The position numbers and the translations under genes were made by a program. Below are positions 45,468 to 53,625 of a stretch of 64,000 nt of DNA, one piece after another. This DNA is from Hyphomicrobiales bacterium (lineage in GTDB: Bacteria > Pseudomonadota > Alphaproteobacteria > Rhizobiales > Rhizobiaceae). Under the pieces are notes generated by a model. That model was not told the origin of the DNA and made no database searches. It was given only the letters and a program-made list of their open reading frames with translations. Numbering within the stretch: the first letter of the stretch is position 1; every line of letters begins with the position of its first letter. The stretch spans positions 175,959 through 239,958 of the forward strand of contig UBXG01000010.1 of assembly GCA_900469475.1 (NCBI GenBank), in the 5' to 3' direction.

Positions 45468-45679
45468 CAGAACCACGTCCTTCTTGCGGACAGTCGCAGG
45501 CTCTTCAAGGTCTCGAAACCGATCACGCACGCCAACACCCATACTGATACGCCGAACAAAAAAGCAGGGAGCCCCAAGATCGACCATGGCTTCCGCTTCA
45601 ATTCACTCCAGTCGAACCGGACGACTCTTTCGATAAAGAGGGCATTCTCGGCGATGACTGTCGAAACGGGTATGGACAC
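45467..45679 (-). CDS. 70-residue single-span membrane protein, GTG start
   Basis: A small gene with GTG start at 45679, preceded by AAGGA with five bases of spacing. Residues about 33-55 form one membrane helix (WSILGLPAFLFGVSVWVLAC). Its stop codon overlaps the ATG of the DUF2336 gene in the pattern TGATG, which argues that both are translated from one message. I know no family for it. The alternative is that only the DUF2336 gene is real and this frame is chance. Confidence 0.5.
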   Translation of the reverse strand: MSIPVSTVIAENALFIERVVRFDWSELKRKPWSILGLPAFLFGVSVWVLACVIGFETLKSLRLSARRTWF

Positions 45680-45969
45680 GGTCGTCCTTATCTGGCTTTC
45701 GCGAAAGACTAAGGCCGGCAGGGTTAATGGTTCGTGAAAACTTTATTAAAATCCGAATAAAAATTGCGCGTTAAGCTTGCGCGAGGAGTGCAGCGGCATT
45801 TTGTCCGCATGGACGGCAGTTTGGGCGCAAGCGGGCCTGTGGAAAACCTTTCTCAGTATAGGCGCCCATAGCGAAATTCAACCTATGAGTGCTTCCGTTG
45901 CCGAGATAGTCAAAAGCATGTCACTCGCTGCAAAAGCGGAGATCCGGCCTCTTGATGCTGATGGATTCT

Positions 45970-46176
45970 TTAGATGCCCTTATGCTCGCGCAAGGCCGCG
46001 AGCAGCTTTTCCGAGGTGTTGTAGCCGGATTGAAAAAGGCCGATTGCCGCCGTGGCCGCGAACTGGGCTTCCGTACTTTTAATATCGATCCGCTTTTCCA
46101 GGCACCACCCGTCCAGCGCATTACGCAGGACCGTGACATCCTCCGGTGAAAAGACGGAACTGCCCGTCGCAAACAT
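45970..46176 (-). CDS. 68-residue conserved-looking small protein
   Basis: A 68-residue soluble protein, MFATGSSVFSPEDVTVLRNA and on, ending in LLAALREHKGI. The composition is balanced and helical, and GAGGGC lies six bases before the ATG. It resembles short hypothetical proteins I associate with Rhizobiaceae; no function can be proposed. It is monocistronic, with AT-rich non-coding DNA upstream. Confidence 0.6.
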   Translation of the reverse strand: MFATGSSVFSPEDVTVLRNALDGWCLEKRIDIKSTEAQFAATAAIGLFQSGYNTSEKLLAALREHKGI

Positions 46177-46512
46177 TGATTGCCCTCGAATTTCAATTCT
46201 TACATTACGTTAATTTTTCGTGAGCGCAAATAATATTTGTGTGACGCTTTTCTGCAACGCGATGCCTCTCGTTCTATTGCGTGGAAGCGCAGCGTCACAG
46301 TTAAGTATGTAATATTATTAAACTTTATTGGGAAGTTGGCTGTTGGAATTTTTCCGCTGGTGATGAAACCAAAACTGTCGCCGGAGCGTTAATAGGGCAT
46401 GACGAACGATACCGGAAATGACACGCGACGAGAATTAGCATTCTGTTAACTGCGATATGTATGAATTCCGATTGACAGCAGCCATTGGCAGAATGTGATC
46501 GAGTGTAAAGAC
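46177..46512. other. AT-rich intergenic stretch
   Basis: About 336 bp between the 68-residue gene and the structured region. AT-rich, with runs such as those around 46300-46330. No supported gene, no clear operator; it probably holds the promoter for the structured transcript. Confidence 0.45.
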
Positions 46513-46699
46513 AGCATGGGAGCCAAAAATCGGTGCTCATGCCACGGTGTAAGGGAAATGCCGTGAGAAGGCGTAGATGCCTCCATCGAAGCCCTAGCAG
46601 AGAGGCTGGATGGGAGGGTAGCGCTAGCCCGCTTCAGCAGCGGGCAGGGTGAAATCCAGTCGCAGGTTCATCCGTCTCGAGACGTTAATGGAGACGAGA
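46513..46699 (+). ncRNA. highly structured leader or small RNA, unclassified
   Basis: A run of closely packed hairpins upstream of the 55-residue gene. Stem 1 is 46515-46524 with 46532-46541. Stem 2 is CACGG 46543-46547 with CCGTG 46561-46565. A long stem has arms 46580-46587 and 46609-46617, with an inner AGCC/GGCT at 46590-46593 and 46604-46607. GCCCGC 46627-46632 pairs with GCGGGC 46640-46645, and a 12-bp palindrome sits at 46673-46684. It matches no riboswitch consensus I know. It could be a cis-acting leader or an independent sRNA. Confidence 0.4.
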
Positions 46700-46867
46700 A
46701 TGGCAAAGATCATATCTCTTTCGGATTGGCGTTTGCGTCTGCCGCCGCGCGCCCAGAAGGAACCGGTGGAGGCGAGAATACTCTTGTTCACCGGCGTGCG
46801 TTACGAACATCTTGATACGCCAACGCATCGGCCCGGCGCGGGACCGAAGCGGGCAAAAGGGAAATAA
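46700..46867 (+). CDS. 55-residue basic small protein
   Basis: A small gene, MAKIISLSDWRLRLPPRAQK with a hydrophobic ILLFTGVRYEHL core and a basic tail (GPKRAKGK). GGAGACGAGA lies directly upstream, so I start at 46700 instead of the longer frame from 46649. No known family; it may be rhizobia-specific. The folded region just before it suggests control at the RNA level. About 160 bp of non-coding DNA separate it from the next, convergent gene. Confidence 0.55.
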   Translation: MAKIISLSDWRLRLPPRAQKEPVEARILLFTGVRYEHLDTPTHRPGAGPKRAKGK

Positions 46868-47030
46868 TCACTTCAAACGAGCAAGTGCGCAGTGCATTCG
46901 CGCGCACTTGCCGGCTGCGGCCGCAATCAGCTGTTCCGCGCTCATACCGGCAGTTATCCCGGATCAACCTAGCTCCAGCCGCTTAATTGATGGCCTTCGG
47001 TTCCAGGAATATCTCAGCCCCAGCAATATC

Positions 47031-47579
47031 TCAGCCATTATCGAATTCATCGCACCCGGCTTGGGAGAGAAATTCTCTGGCCGCATCGTCGAAGCTTGCC
47101 TGCGGCGCCATCGTGCGTAGGACCGCATAGCCTTGAGACCGGGGCACTTCCACCAGGATCGATTGGGCAAGGGCGGGCGGTAGTGCCTTGCGTATGCCCG
47201 TCAGCTGAACGGGCGATGCTAGCAGCAAGTCGAGCGCTCCGCCGACCGATGTGCGGTCGCTCATGCTGAACACTTCATTGGATGCCGCGTCATAGATGGC
47301 AAGCGACCAGAACGGCACTTTGCCCTTCGCGGTCAGGTGAACGGGTGTATCCTCGATGTCGAAGGCGCAGACGGCCGTGCGGATGTAGGGATCAGTGTTG
47401 GAAAGTCCCGCGTCATCGTCCTTGTTGTCGAGCATATAGAAATGGTTCTCGTCACCTTCGTCCGACACACGTGTATAGGCGTCACGATCGGAGAAGTGCG
47501 GCAGCGACAGAATGATGATGATATGCAGCAGTACCGCACCGAATAGGCCGGTCAGAATCGCAAAGACGAATCTAAACAT
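47031..47579 (-). CDS. DUF1254-like membrane-anchored protein
   Basis: A 182-residue protein with one N-terminal membrane helix (about residues 4-26) and a beta-rich outer domain. It contains DPYIRTAVCAFDIEDTPVHL and FWSLAIYDAASNEVFSMSDR, as in DUF1254 proteins. In many bacteria DUF1254 and DUF1214 are parts of one larger protein; here they are two genes. It starts eight bases inside the end of the DUF1214 gene (AATGTTTAG), so the pair is translationally coupled. Function unknown. Confidence 0.75.
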   Translation of the reverse strand: MFRFVFAILTGLFGAVLLHIIIILSLPHFSDRDAYTRVSDEGDENHFYMLDNKDDDAGLSNTDPYIRTAVCAFDIEDTPVHLTAKGKVPFWSLAIYDAASNEVFSMSDRTSVGGALDLLLASPVQLTGIRKALPPALAQSILVEVPRSQGYAVLRTMAPQASFDDAAREFLSQAGCDEFDNG

Positions 47580-48159
47580 TGCCGCATCCGATCTTCTCGA
47601 GTTTCGGCATACCGAGATCGATCAGGCCGGAATTGCTGGCCGCCGGCGAATCCAGGAGTGTCCATACCAGACGGAAATTCCCGGCCGTCGGCAAGGCAAG
47701 CCAGTTGCCCGCCTGCGCAGAGGATGAAACGGTGATGTTAAAAGTTGAATCCGGCTTGCGCAGCACCACCCAGGAATTGATTGTGGAGGGACGGCCGGCA
47801 GCATCCTCGATCGGCCGGCCGTCATTGCCGGCGATGAAGAGGGTCCATAGTCTCGCCGGCGGCGTCTGGCCGCTGATGCGGTAGGTGCAATTTGCGGTCA
47901 GCCGCGCTTTGCCGTCATCGTCGGAGGCAGTAAACACCAGCCCCTCGGCAGTACCGTAAAGCAGCCTTCCCGCACGTGCTCGATGCGATTTCGCATAAGG
48001 GTCCGCATCCGCCGTCTGCATTTCGGGGAAAGCCTGCCAGGCGCCAAGCTTGATCGCGCCAAAGCCGGAGGTGGCATCCAGCGCCAGAAGCGTGAATACG
48101 ATCCCGCCGCCAAAGGCGATGACAAGCGAAAGCGCAACAAGAAGGGGAACTCGGAACAC
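47572..48159 (-). CDS. DUF1214-like membrane-anchored protein
   Basis: A 195-residue protein with an N-terminal membrane helix (about 6-28) and a DUF1214-type beta domain. That domain includes RISGQTPPARLWTLFIAGND (about 95-114), the NSWVVLRKPDSTFNITVSSS segment and a closing Cys in EKIGCGNV. It is the upstream partner of the DUF1254-like gene, with an 8-bp overlap. The two products probably assemble in the periplasm into what is one chain elsewhere; that is inference. Confidence 0.8.
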   Translation of the reverse strand: MFRVPLLVALSLVIAFGGGIVFTLLALDATSGFGAIKLGAWQAFPEMQTADADPYAKSHRARAGRLLYGTAEGLVFTASDDDGKARLTANCTYRISGQTPPARLWTLFIAGNDGRPIEDAAGRPSTINSWVVLRKPDSTFNITVSSSAQAGNWLALPTAGNFRLVWTLLDSPAASNSGLIDLGMPKLEKIGCGNV

Positions 48160-48373
48160 CTAGGATCGTCCTCGTGACAAATCAGTGCCGATTTATTCCT
48201 GATTCTGGCGGTAGGGGGAAGGGCAAGCCACTATTTACGGCTGTCTTGAGAACAATGGCGAAGATCGGGAATAGCAGCGGACATGCAAAACACCGGCCTC
48301 CATCCTTCAGTTCGACCGCGGGTTTGCCACTGTCATCTGCGTCGCGCCGCGGCGCATTTTCTGGGGGAACTGG

Positions 48374-50593
48374 TCATTCAGGCGCTGTCGTGTTGCGATG
48401 CTCCGCCGTCGCCACCTTCTGCGCCCCGAGTGGTGTTGCGGCCTTCAGCCTTTCGCCGATATCGCGCAGGATGCTCGTGGAGTCGACCGAAAGCGAGCGC
48501 GGACGCACCAATGGCGGCAGGCCGCCACTGGCGGGGTCGGCGGGCTTCTTGGCGGCAACGGTTTGCGGCTTCTGTACCGGGAACGGCGTGGCGATGCCCG
48601 GGATGGGCTTCAGCACGATGCCTTGATTGGCGTAATCCATGATCTTCTTAAAGGTCATGGCCGGCAGGGTGCCGCCCGTCATGTTGTTGGTGGAGGTATA
48701 GTCGTCGTTGCCGAACCAGACCGCGCAGGTGTAATTGCCCGTAAAGCCGATGAACCAGGCGTCGCGATAGGCCTGAGTGGTGCCGGTCTTGCCGCCGACC
48801 ACGATGCCGTTGTCGAGGGCTGCCTTGCGGCCGGTGCCGATCACCGGAACCTGCGTCAACATCTGGTTCATGTAGGATGTGGCTTTTTCGCTGAGAACCC
48901 GTTTTGCAGGGAACTCGTCGTGACTGAAATCGTAGAGCACCCTGCCGTCATAGCCGGTGATCTGCTCGATGCCGTGACGCCGCGACTGCATGCCGTTGGC
49001 CGGGAAGACGGCATAGGCGGTCGCCTGGTCGAGAACGGTCACTTCCGATGTGCCGATCGGAATGGTCTTGTCGTTGCGGATCGGCGTCTCGACGCCCATG
49101 GCCTTGGCCATGTTGCGGATCGGCTGAATGCCGAATTTCTCCTTGGCGAGCCGTACGGGGATGGTGTTGATCGACTGCGTCAGCGCCTGGGTGAGCGTCA
49201 CCTTACCTTCGTAGCGGTTCTCGTAATTGTGCGGGCTCCAGTTGCCCCAGCTGATCGGCGCATCGACGATGGTGGATGTCGGCGTCATGCCGTTCTCCAT
49301 CGCAACCGAATAAGTATAGATCTTGAAGGATGAACCGGGCTGGCGCAGCGCCTTGGTCGCACGGTTGAATTGGCTTTCACCGTAGTCGCTGCCGCCGACC
49401 ATGGCGCGCACGGCGCCGCCGTTTTCGATGACGACGGAAGCACCCTGTTTGGCCTTATAGCGCTCGCCGAATTCCATCAGACTGGATTGGACCGAATCCT
49501 CCGCCGCCTTCTGCAGCCCCATATCGATGGTGGTGCGCACGATCAGCGAGCGCTCAGGGAACCGCGTAGCAAGCCGCTGTACCTCGTCAAAGGCCCAGTC
49601 GAGGAAATAATCCGGGGATTCGATCTGGGCGCGGTCGACCACTGAAGCCGGGTTGCGCCGCGCGGCGACGACCTGTCCCTCGGTCATAAGCCCGCTCTGC
49701 ACGAGATTGGACAGCACGTCGTTGGCGCGGGCACGCGCTGCCGGCAGGTTGACATGCGGCGCATATTTCGCCGGCGCCTTGAAGAGGCCGGCGAGCATTG
49801 CAGCTTCGGCCAGATTGACGTCGGTAATGCTCTTGCCGAAATAGAATTGCGCCGCCGCCGCTGCGCCGAAGGTGCCGCCGCCCATATAGGTGCGGTCGAG
49901 ATAGAGGCTCAGGATCTCCTTCTTGGAGAGATTGGCCTCGAGCCAGATCGCCAGGAAGGCTTCCTTGACCTTGCGTTCGATGGAGCGCTCGTTGCTGAGG
50001 AAGATGTTCTTGGCAAGCTGCTGCGTCAGCGTCGAACCGCCTTGGACGACACCACCGGCCTGCGCATTGACGGTGACCGCGCGGAACAGGCCGATCACAT
50101 CGATGCCGAAATGGTCGAAGAAGCGCCGGTCCTCGGTCGCAAGCACCGCCTTGATGAAATAGTCCGGCAGCTGATCAACCGGCACGGAATTCTCGTGAAT
50201 GATGCCGCGATGGCCGATGACGTTGCCGTAGCGGTCGAGGAAGGTGACGGCGAAATTGCCGCGGTTGCGCCAGTCGCCCTGTGTGGCCTCGAAGGCCGGC
50301 ATGGCGAGCATCAGCATGACGACGGAACCGGCTGTTCCCAGCGTCAGGCCTTCACCGAGCAATTCGAAAAAGATACGTTTCCAGCCGCGAACGCGGAAGC
50401 GGCGGAAGAAGATGGTGATCTCTTCCCACGCCTCGGCGAGACCGAAGCCGGCATTCCATAAAGTGGAATCGATCCATGAATCGAGGCGCAAAAAGAAATA
50501 GCGCTTCCGACGCCGTGGCTTTTCGGCCCCGTTATCCCTTGGCGTCTCGGGCGCCATCTTCGGCCCGTTTTCTGGATTGGATGGGTCTTCCAC
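48374..50593 (-). CDS. class A penicillin-binding protein (PBP1-type)
   Basis: A 739-residue bifunctional peptidoglycan synthase. A cytoplasmic basic tail is followed by one membrane helix (about 82-103). The glycosyltransferase domain has Glu154 in ATEDRRFFDHFGID and GGSTLTQQLAKN. The transpeptidase domain has Ser421-Ser-Phe-Lys424 (SxxK), the SxN motif in TQSINT and KTGTTQ. A Pro/Ala/Lys-rich C-terminal tail follows. It builds and cross-links glycan strands in the periplasm. It is divergent from the ycgN-like gene; which PBP1 paralogue it is cannot be decided here. Confidence 0.92.
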   Translation of the reverse strand: MEDPSNPENGPKMAPETPRDNGAEKPRRRKRYFFLRLDSWIDSTLWNAGFGLAEAWEEITIFFRRFRVRGWKRIFFELLGEGLTLGTAGSVVMLMLAMPAFEATQGDWRNRGNFAVTFLDRYGNVIGHRGIIHENSVPVDQLPDYFIKAVLATEDRRFFDHFGIDVIGLFRAVTVNAQAGGVVQGGSTLTQQLAKNIFLSNERSIERKVKEAFLAIWLEANLSKKEILSLYLDRTYMGGGTFGAAAAAQFYFGKSITDVNLAEAAMLAGLFKAPAKYAPHVNLPAARARANDVLSNLVQSGLMTEGQVVAARRNPASVVDRAQIESPDYFLDWAFDEVQRLATRFPERSLIVRTTIDMGLQKAAEDSVQSSLMEFGERYKAKQGASVVIENGGAVRAMVGGSDYGESQFNRATKALRQPGSSFKIYTYSVAMENGMTPTSTIVDAPISWGNWSPHNYENRYEGKVTLTQALTQSINTIPVRLAKEKFGIQPIRNMAKAMGVETPIRNDKTIPIGTSEVTVLDQATAYAVFPANGMQSRRHGIEQITGYDGRVLYDFSHDEFPAKRVLSEKATSYMNQMLTQVPVIGTGRKAALDNGIVVGGKTGTTQAYRDAWFIGFTGNYTCAVWFGNDDYTSTNNMTGGTLPAMTFKKIMDYANQGIVLKPIPGIATPFPVQKPQTVAAKKPADPASGGLPPLVRPRSLSVDSTSILRDIGERLKAATPLGAQKVATAEHRNTTAPE

Positions 50594-50754
50594 GCTCTAC
50601 TTCCCGACCACATTACTGCCGCGTGTCTCCTTGTGGCACACGCAAAGCCCATTATCTCATAGAACGGCTAATTGAATAATTGGTTGATTTAGAGAAAAGA
50701 ACAAGAGACATGCATGCCGCAGCCCGAATTCCCCTTGGCCGGGCGAGGACGATG

Positions 50755-51246
50755 ATGATGACAGACGAGATACCCTTCTGGAAAAGCAAGACCCTGACGG
50801 AGATGAGCCCGTCGGAATGGGAGAGCCTTTGCGACGGCTGTGGCCTCTGTTGTCTCAACAAGCTCGAGGAGTGGGATAGCGGCGACGTCTATTTCACCTC
50901 GATCCGCTGCAAGCTGATGGATGGCGAGAGCTGTCGTTGCACCAGCTATCCAAATCGTTGGGATTTCGTGCCGGATTGCGTGCAACTGACGCCCGAGAAA
51001 GTGCCGGAGCTGGAATGGCTGCCGCCCACATGCGCCTACCGCCTCGTCAACGAGGGTCGCGATCTCTATTGGTGGCATCCGTTGATCTCGGGCGATCCGG
51101 AAACGGTGCATATAGCGGGTGTCTCCGCCCAAGGGCGCACCATCAGCGAAAACGATGTCGCTCTCGATGACTTCGAGGATTATGTCGTCGACTGGCCGCT
51201 GACCGTCGAGGACGACATGATGCCTAATCCTCCGGCAAAGCCGTAG
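50755..51246 (+). CDS. YcgN-family cysteine-cluster protein (UPF0260)
   Basis: A 163-residue soluble protein of the YcgN/UPF0260 family. The cysteine cluster CDGCGLCC (about residues 25-32), then Cys in [19 protein letters not shown] and PDCVQL, suggest metal or Fe-S binding. Function is not established. Three ATGs lie in tandem at 50752, 50755 and 50758 after GAGG; the middle one has the best spacing. It overlaps the convergent MmcQ/YjbR-like gene by 23 bp. Confidence 0.85.
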   Translation: MMTDEIPFWKSKTLTEMSPSEWESLCDGCGLCCLNKLEEWDSGDVYFTSIRCKLMDGESCRCTSYPNRWDFVPDCVQLTPEKVPELEWLPPTCAYRLVNEGRDLYWWHPLISGDPETVHIAGVSAQGRTISENDVALDDFEDYVVDWPLTVEDDMMPNPPAKP

Positions 51247-51553
51247 ATTTCGGCGCTGTATTCCGCCAAGCCTGACGCACCAGCATTCTGACCTCCTCGT
51301 TTCCGGCATCGCGATGGAAAAGTTGCGTCCACCCTTTTCGGCCCCAGCTGCCGGGCACGGCGGCGACATGTTCAGGCATGATGGTCGAAGCCATCTGCTG
51401 CTGGTCCGGCGTCAACTTGACGACGCAGAAATCCGGTCCCCGAAGTGTCATGAAGATCTTGCCCCGCACGCGAAAGTCACGGGTTCCGAAGTGTGAGCTC
51501 TCTGCTGCCTCCGGCAGGCCAAGGGCAAGGGATATAAGGTCCTCGTCGATCAT
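51224..51553 (-). CDS. MmcQ/YjbR family protein
   Basis: A 109-residue MmcQ/YjbR-like (CyaY-like fold) protein, recognised from [20 protein letters not shown] (about 8-27), the [10 protein letters not shown] strand and KGWTQL near the C-terminus. Members are suspected DNA-binding proteins, but the role is unknown. The start at 51553 gives the family N-terminus MIDEDLI; the longer frame to 51691 crosses the promoter of the divergent gene. Confidence 0.8.
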   Translation of the reverse strand: MIDEDLISLALGLPEAAESSHFGTRDFRVRGKIFMTLRGPDFCVVKLTPDQQQMASTIMPEHVAAVPGSWGRKGWTQLFHRDAGNEEVRMLVRQAWRNTAPKSTALPED

Positions 51554-51702
51554 GCCGCGATGATAACACGCCGCGCCGCCACGCCGTAAATGGGCGTCTG
51601 CGTCGACGAAACGCTTCGAGAAGTGAAGGGGCCCGTTTATTGAATTGCACCCATACGCATGGTATCGCGCGATGCCCCAGCATATGCACAAGGAGCCGCC
51701 GC

Positions 51703-52011
51703 GTGATCCGTCATATCGTCTTCTTCACCGTTCCCGATCGCGCCAAGCTTGAGGAGGTCCGTTCCGGCCTCTCGATCCTCACGGCCATTCCGCATGCGCG
51801 GCTTTTGGAGATCGGCACGAACGTCAAGACCGATCAGCTCGGAACCGAAGTCGATCTGGTGGTCTACGGCGAATTCGACGACGAGGCGGCATTGGCGGCT
51901 TACAAGGCCCATCCGAATTACCAGCGCTCCATCGAGCGCGTTCGTCCGCTGCGCGAAATGCGCATTGCGGCAGACTATGAGACGGTGACGGCCGTCCGTG
52001 AACCTTTCTGA
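51703..52011 (+). CDS. Dabb (stress-responsive alpha/beta barrel) protein, GTG start
   Basis: A 102-residue dimeric alpha/beta-barrel domain protein. The opening IRHIVFFTVPDRAKLEEV and the end EVDLVVYGEFDDEAALAAYK with HPNYQ are diagnostic of the Dabb family. The enzymatic role is unknown; relatives occur in stress response and polyketide cyclisation. The start is GTG at 51703, set by AAGGAG at 51690-51695. Confidence 0.85.
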   Translation: MIRHIVFFTVPDRAKLEEVRSGLSILTAIPHARLLEIGTNVKTDQLGTEVDLVVYGEFDDEAALAAYKAHPNYQRSIERVRPLREMRIAADYETVTAVREPF

Positions 52012-52576
52012 ACGTCTGGCCCCGCAGAACCATTTCCCGCCAGTCCTTTCAACGGATTGAGCACGCGAGCGGAATCGGATTGTCGGCAACCGGATTCTCG
52101 GCTTGAGGTTCTTGAATCAACTTTTGAAGCTCCGGATTCAACTTGAGAAGAGATCGCGGCAAGCGATTCAAAGGACTCAAGGAAATCGCCACGCCTTATG
52201 TCGATAAGACGCTTGCAGGCCGGTTGCATTGGCCACGAAAGGCGACGTTTCATCCCGCCTCTATGAACCGATGATAAGCAAGAATGATTAAAAATGGCTA
52301 AGCCTGCGGCTCCGGGCGTGTGGTGCCCGCGAATGCGGATACGTATCGATTCACGCATATCGCCGATAGATTGTATGGATGCGGCGCTCCGGAACGACAG
52401 CCGGTTGCCGTTGTCACGCTACGGCAGATGCGCGTTCAATAATTTCAAATGGTTAGAGCACCGGTCAGGTGACCCCGACGCATGGTCGGCCGAAAATTAC
52501 AGCCCATTCATTTGCCATTCAGACGTGTTTGGGTAAATAATCGGCCAAGTTCATATCCCTGTGGGAAGCCCGAAGC
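52012..52576. other. 565-bp non-coding region upstream of feuN
   Basis: No supported gene. Near its left end are short related repeats rich in GATTC and CAACTT (about 52088-52165), including a 7-bp inverted repeat TTGAATC (52112-52118) and GATTCAA (52135-52141). A frame on the minus strand across it lacks a ribosome site. It should contain the feuN promoter. Confidence 0.5.
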
Positions 52577-52831
52577 ATGGCCTCATTTTCAAGCATAGCA
52601 GCAGCGGCTCTCGTTCTGGCCGGCTCGTCTGTTCTGCCGGCGCCAGCGCCGACGTCGACCCTGGTCGCGCGCGCCAACAGCGATTGCAGTGAGGCCGCTG
52701 ACGAGGTGGTCGCCAAGACCGGCGGTCAGCTTCTCTCGGTACAACCATCCGGTGACAGCTGCATCATCACTGTTCTCGTCCAGGGCAACGGCCAGCGTCC
52801 GCGCAAGGTGACGATGAAGGTGCCGATGTGA
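52577..52831 (+). CDS. feuN: small periplasmic inhibitor FeuN
   Basis: An 84-residue exported protein: signal peptide about 1-21, Ala/Pro-rich start of the mature chain, then a compact domain with two cysteines (in SDCSEAADEVVAKTGG and DSCIITVLVQGN) that probably pair. Size, export signal and position directly upstream of feuP-feuQ match FeuN of Sinorhizobium meliloti, a periplasmic protein reported to restrain the FeuQ kinase and to be essential there. The identification is by context and size, not by alignment. Confidence 0.75.
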   Translation: MASFSSIAAAALVLAGSSVLPAPAPTSTLVARANSDCSEAADEVVAKTGGQLLSVQPSGDSCIITVLVQGNGQRPRKVTMKVPM

Positions 52832-52953
52832 TTCCCGCGCATTTTGATGCCACCTAACGCCTTGAATCTTACACGAAATCTTATTGTTTCCGTGATTCCA
52901 CTGCGCCACGATTTGCGGTACTGTTTATCGAACCGGGGAAATTGGATTTAGAG

Positions 52954-53625
52954 ATGCGCATTCTCATAGTCGAAGACGATATCAACTTGAACCGTCAGCT
53001 TGCCGAGGCCTTGAAGGAGGCAGGCTATGTGGTCGATACGGCCTTTGATGGCGAGGAAGGGCATTTCCTCGGCGATACCGAGCCTTACGATGCGATCATC
53101 CTCGATATCGGCTTGCCTGAAATGGATGGCATCACAGTGCTTGAGAAATGGCGCGGCGCCGGGCGCACCGTACCAGTGCTTCTCTTGACCGCACGTGATC
53201 GCTGGAGCGACAAGGTGGCAGGCATCGACGCCGGCGCCGACGACTACGTCGCCAAGCCCTTCCATGTCGAGGAAGTGCTCGCCCGCATCCGCGCTCTCAT
53301 CCGCCGCGCCGCCGGCCATGCCTCTTCGGAAATCGTCTGCGGCCCGGTGCGGCTCGACACCAAGAGCTCGAAGGCAACTGTCGACGGCAAGCCGCTAAAG
53401 CTCACCTCGCACGAATATCGTCTGCTTGCCTATCTCATGCATCACAAGGGGGAGGTCGTCTCACGCACCGAGCTGGTCGAGCATATGTACGATCAGGATT
53501 TCGATCGGGATTCCAATACGATCGAGGTATTTGTCGGTCGTCTGCGCAAAAAGATGGGTGTCGACCTGATCGAAACGGTTCGCGGCCTTGGTTATAGAAT
53601 CCAAGCTCCGACCAATGCGAATTAA
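52954..53625 (+). CDS. feuP: response regulator FeuP (OmpR/PhoB type)
   Basis: A 223-residue response regulator. The receiver domain (1-115) has acidic residues Asp8/Asp9, phospho-acceptor Asp51 in IILDIGLPEMDG, and Lys in YVAKPF. The C-terminal winged helix carries TSHEYRLLAYL and VEVFVGRLRKKM-like FVGRLRKKMG. In S. meliloti FeuP controls cyclic glucan export among other genes; earlier work in R. leguminosarum linked it to iron uptake. It overlaps feuQ by 11 bp. Confidence 0.88.
   Translation: MRILIVEDDINLNRQLAEALKEAGYVVDTAFDGEEGHFLGDTEPYDAIILDIGLPEMDGITVLEKWRGAGRTVPVLLLTARDRWSDKVAGIDAGADDYVAKPFHVEEVLARIRALIRRAAGHASSEIVCGPVRLDTKSSKATVDGKPLKLTSHEYRLLAYLMHHKGEVVSRTELVEHMYDQDFDRDSNTIEVFVGRLRKKMGVDLIETVRGLGYRIQAPTNAN

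Noticed and set aside
41059..46450. CtrA-type sites (TTAA-N7-TTAA) around the DivJ-like locus.
   Set aside because: Several TTAA words occur, but none of those I checked has the 7-bp spacing.
46541..46660. Cobalamin or cyclic-di-GMP riboswitch, suggested by GCCAC, GAGAAGGC and GGGTAGC words.
   Set aside because: The B12 box and the CCCCGCAACTG core are missing for cobalamin, and the GGACGCAAAGCC core is missing for cyclic-di-GMP. Only short words agree.
51975..52358. 127-codon minus-strand frame in the gap before feuN.
   Set aside because: Overlaps the Dabb gene, lacks a ribosome site and has no recognisable features.
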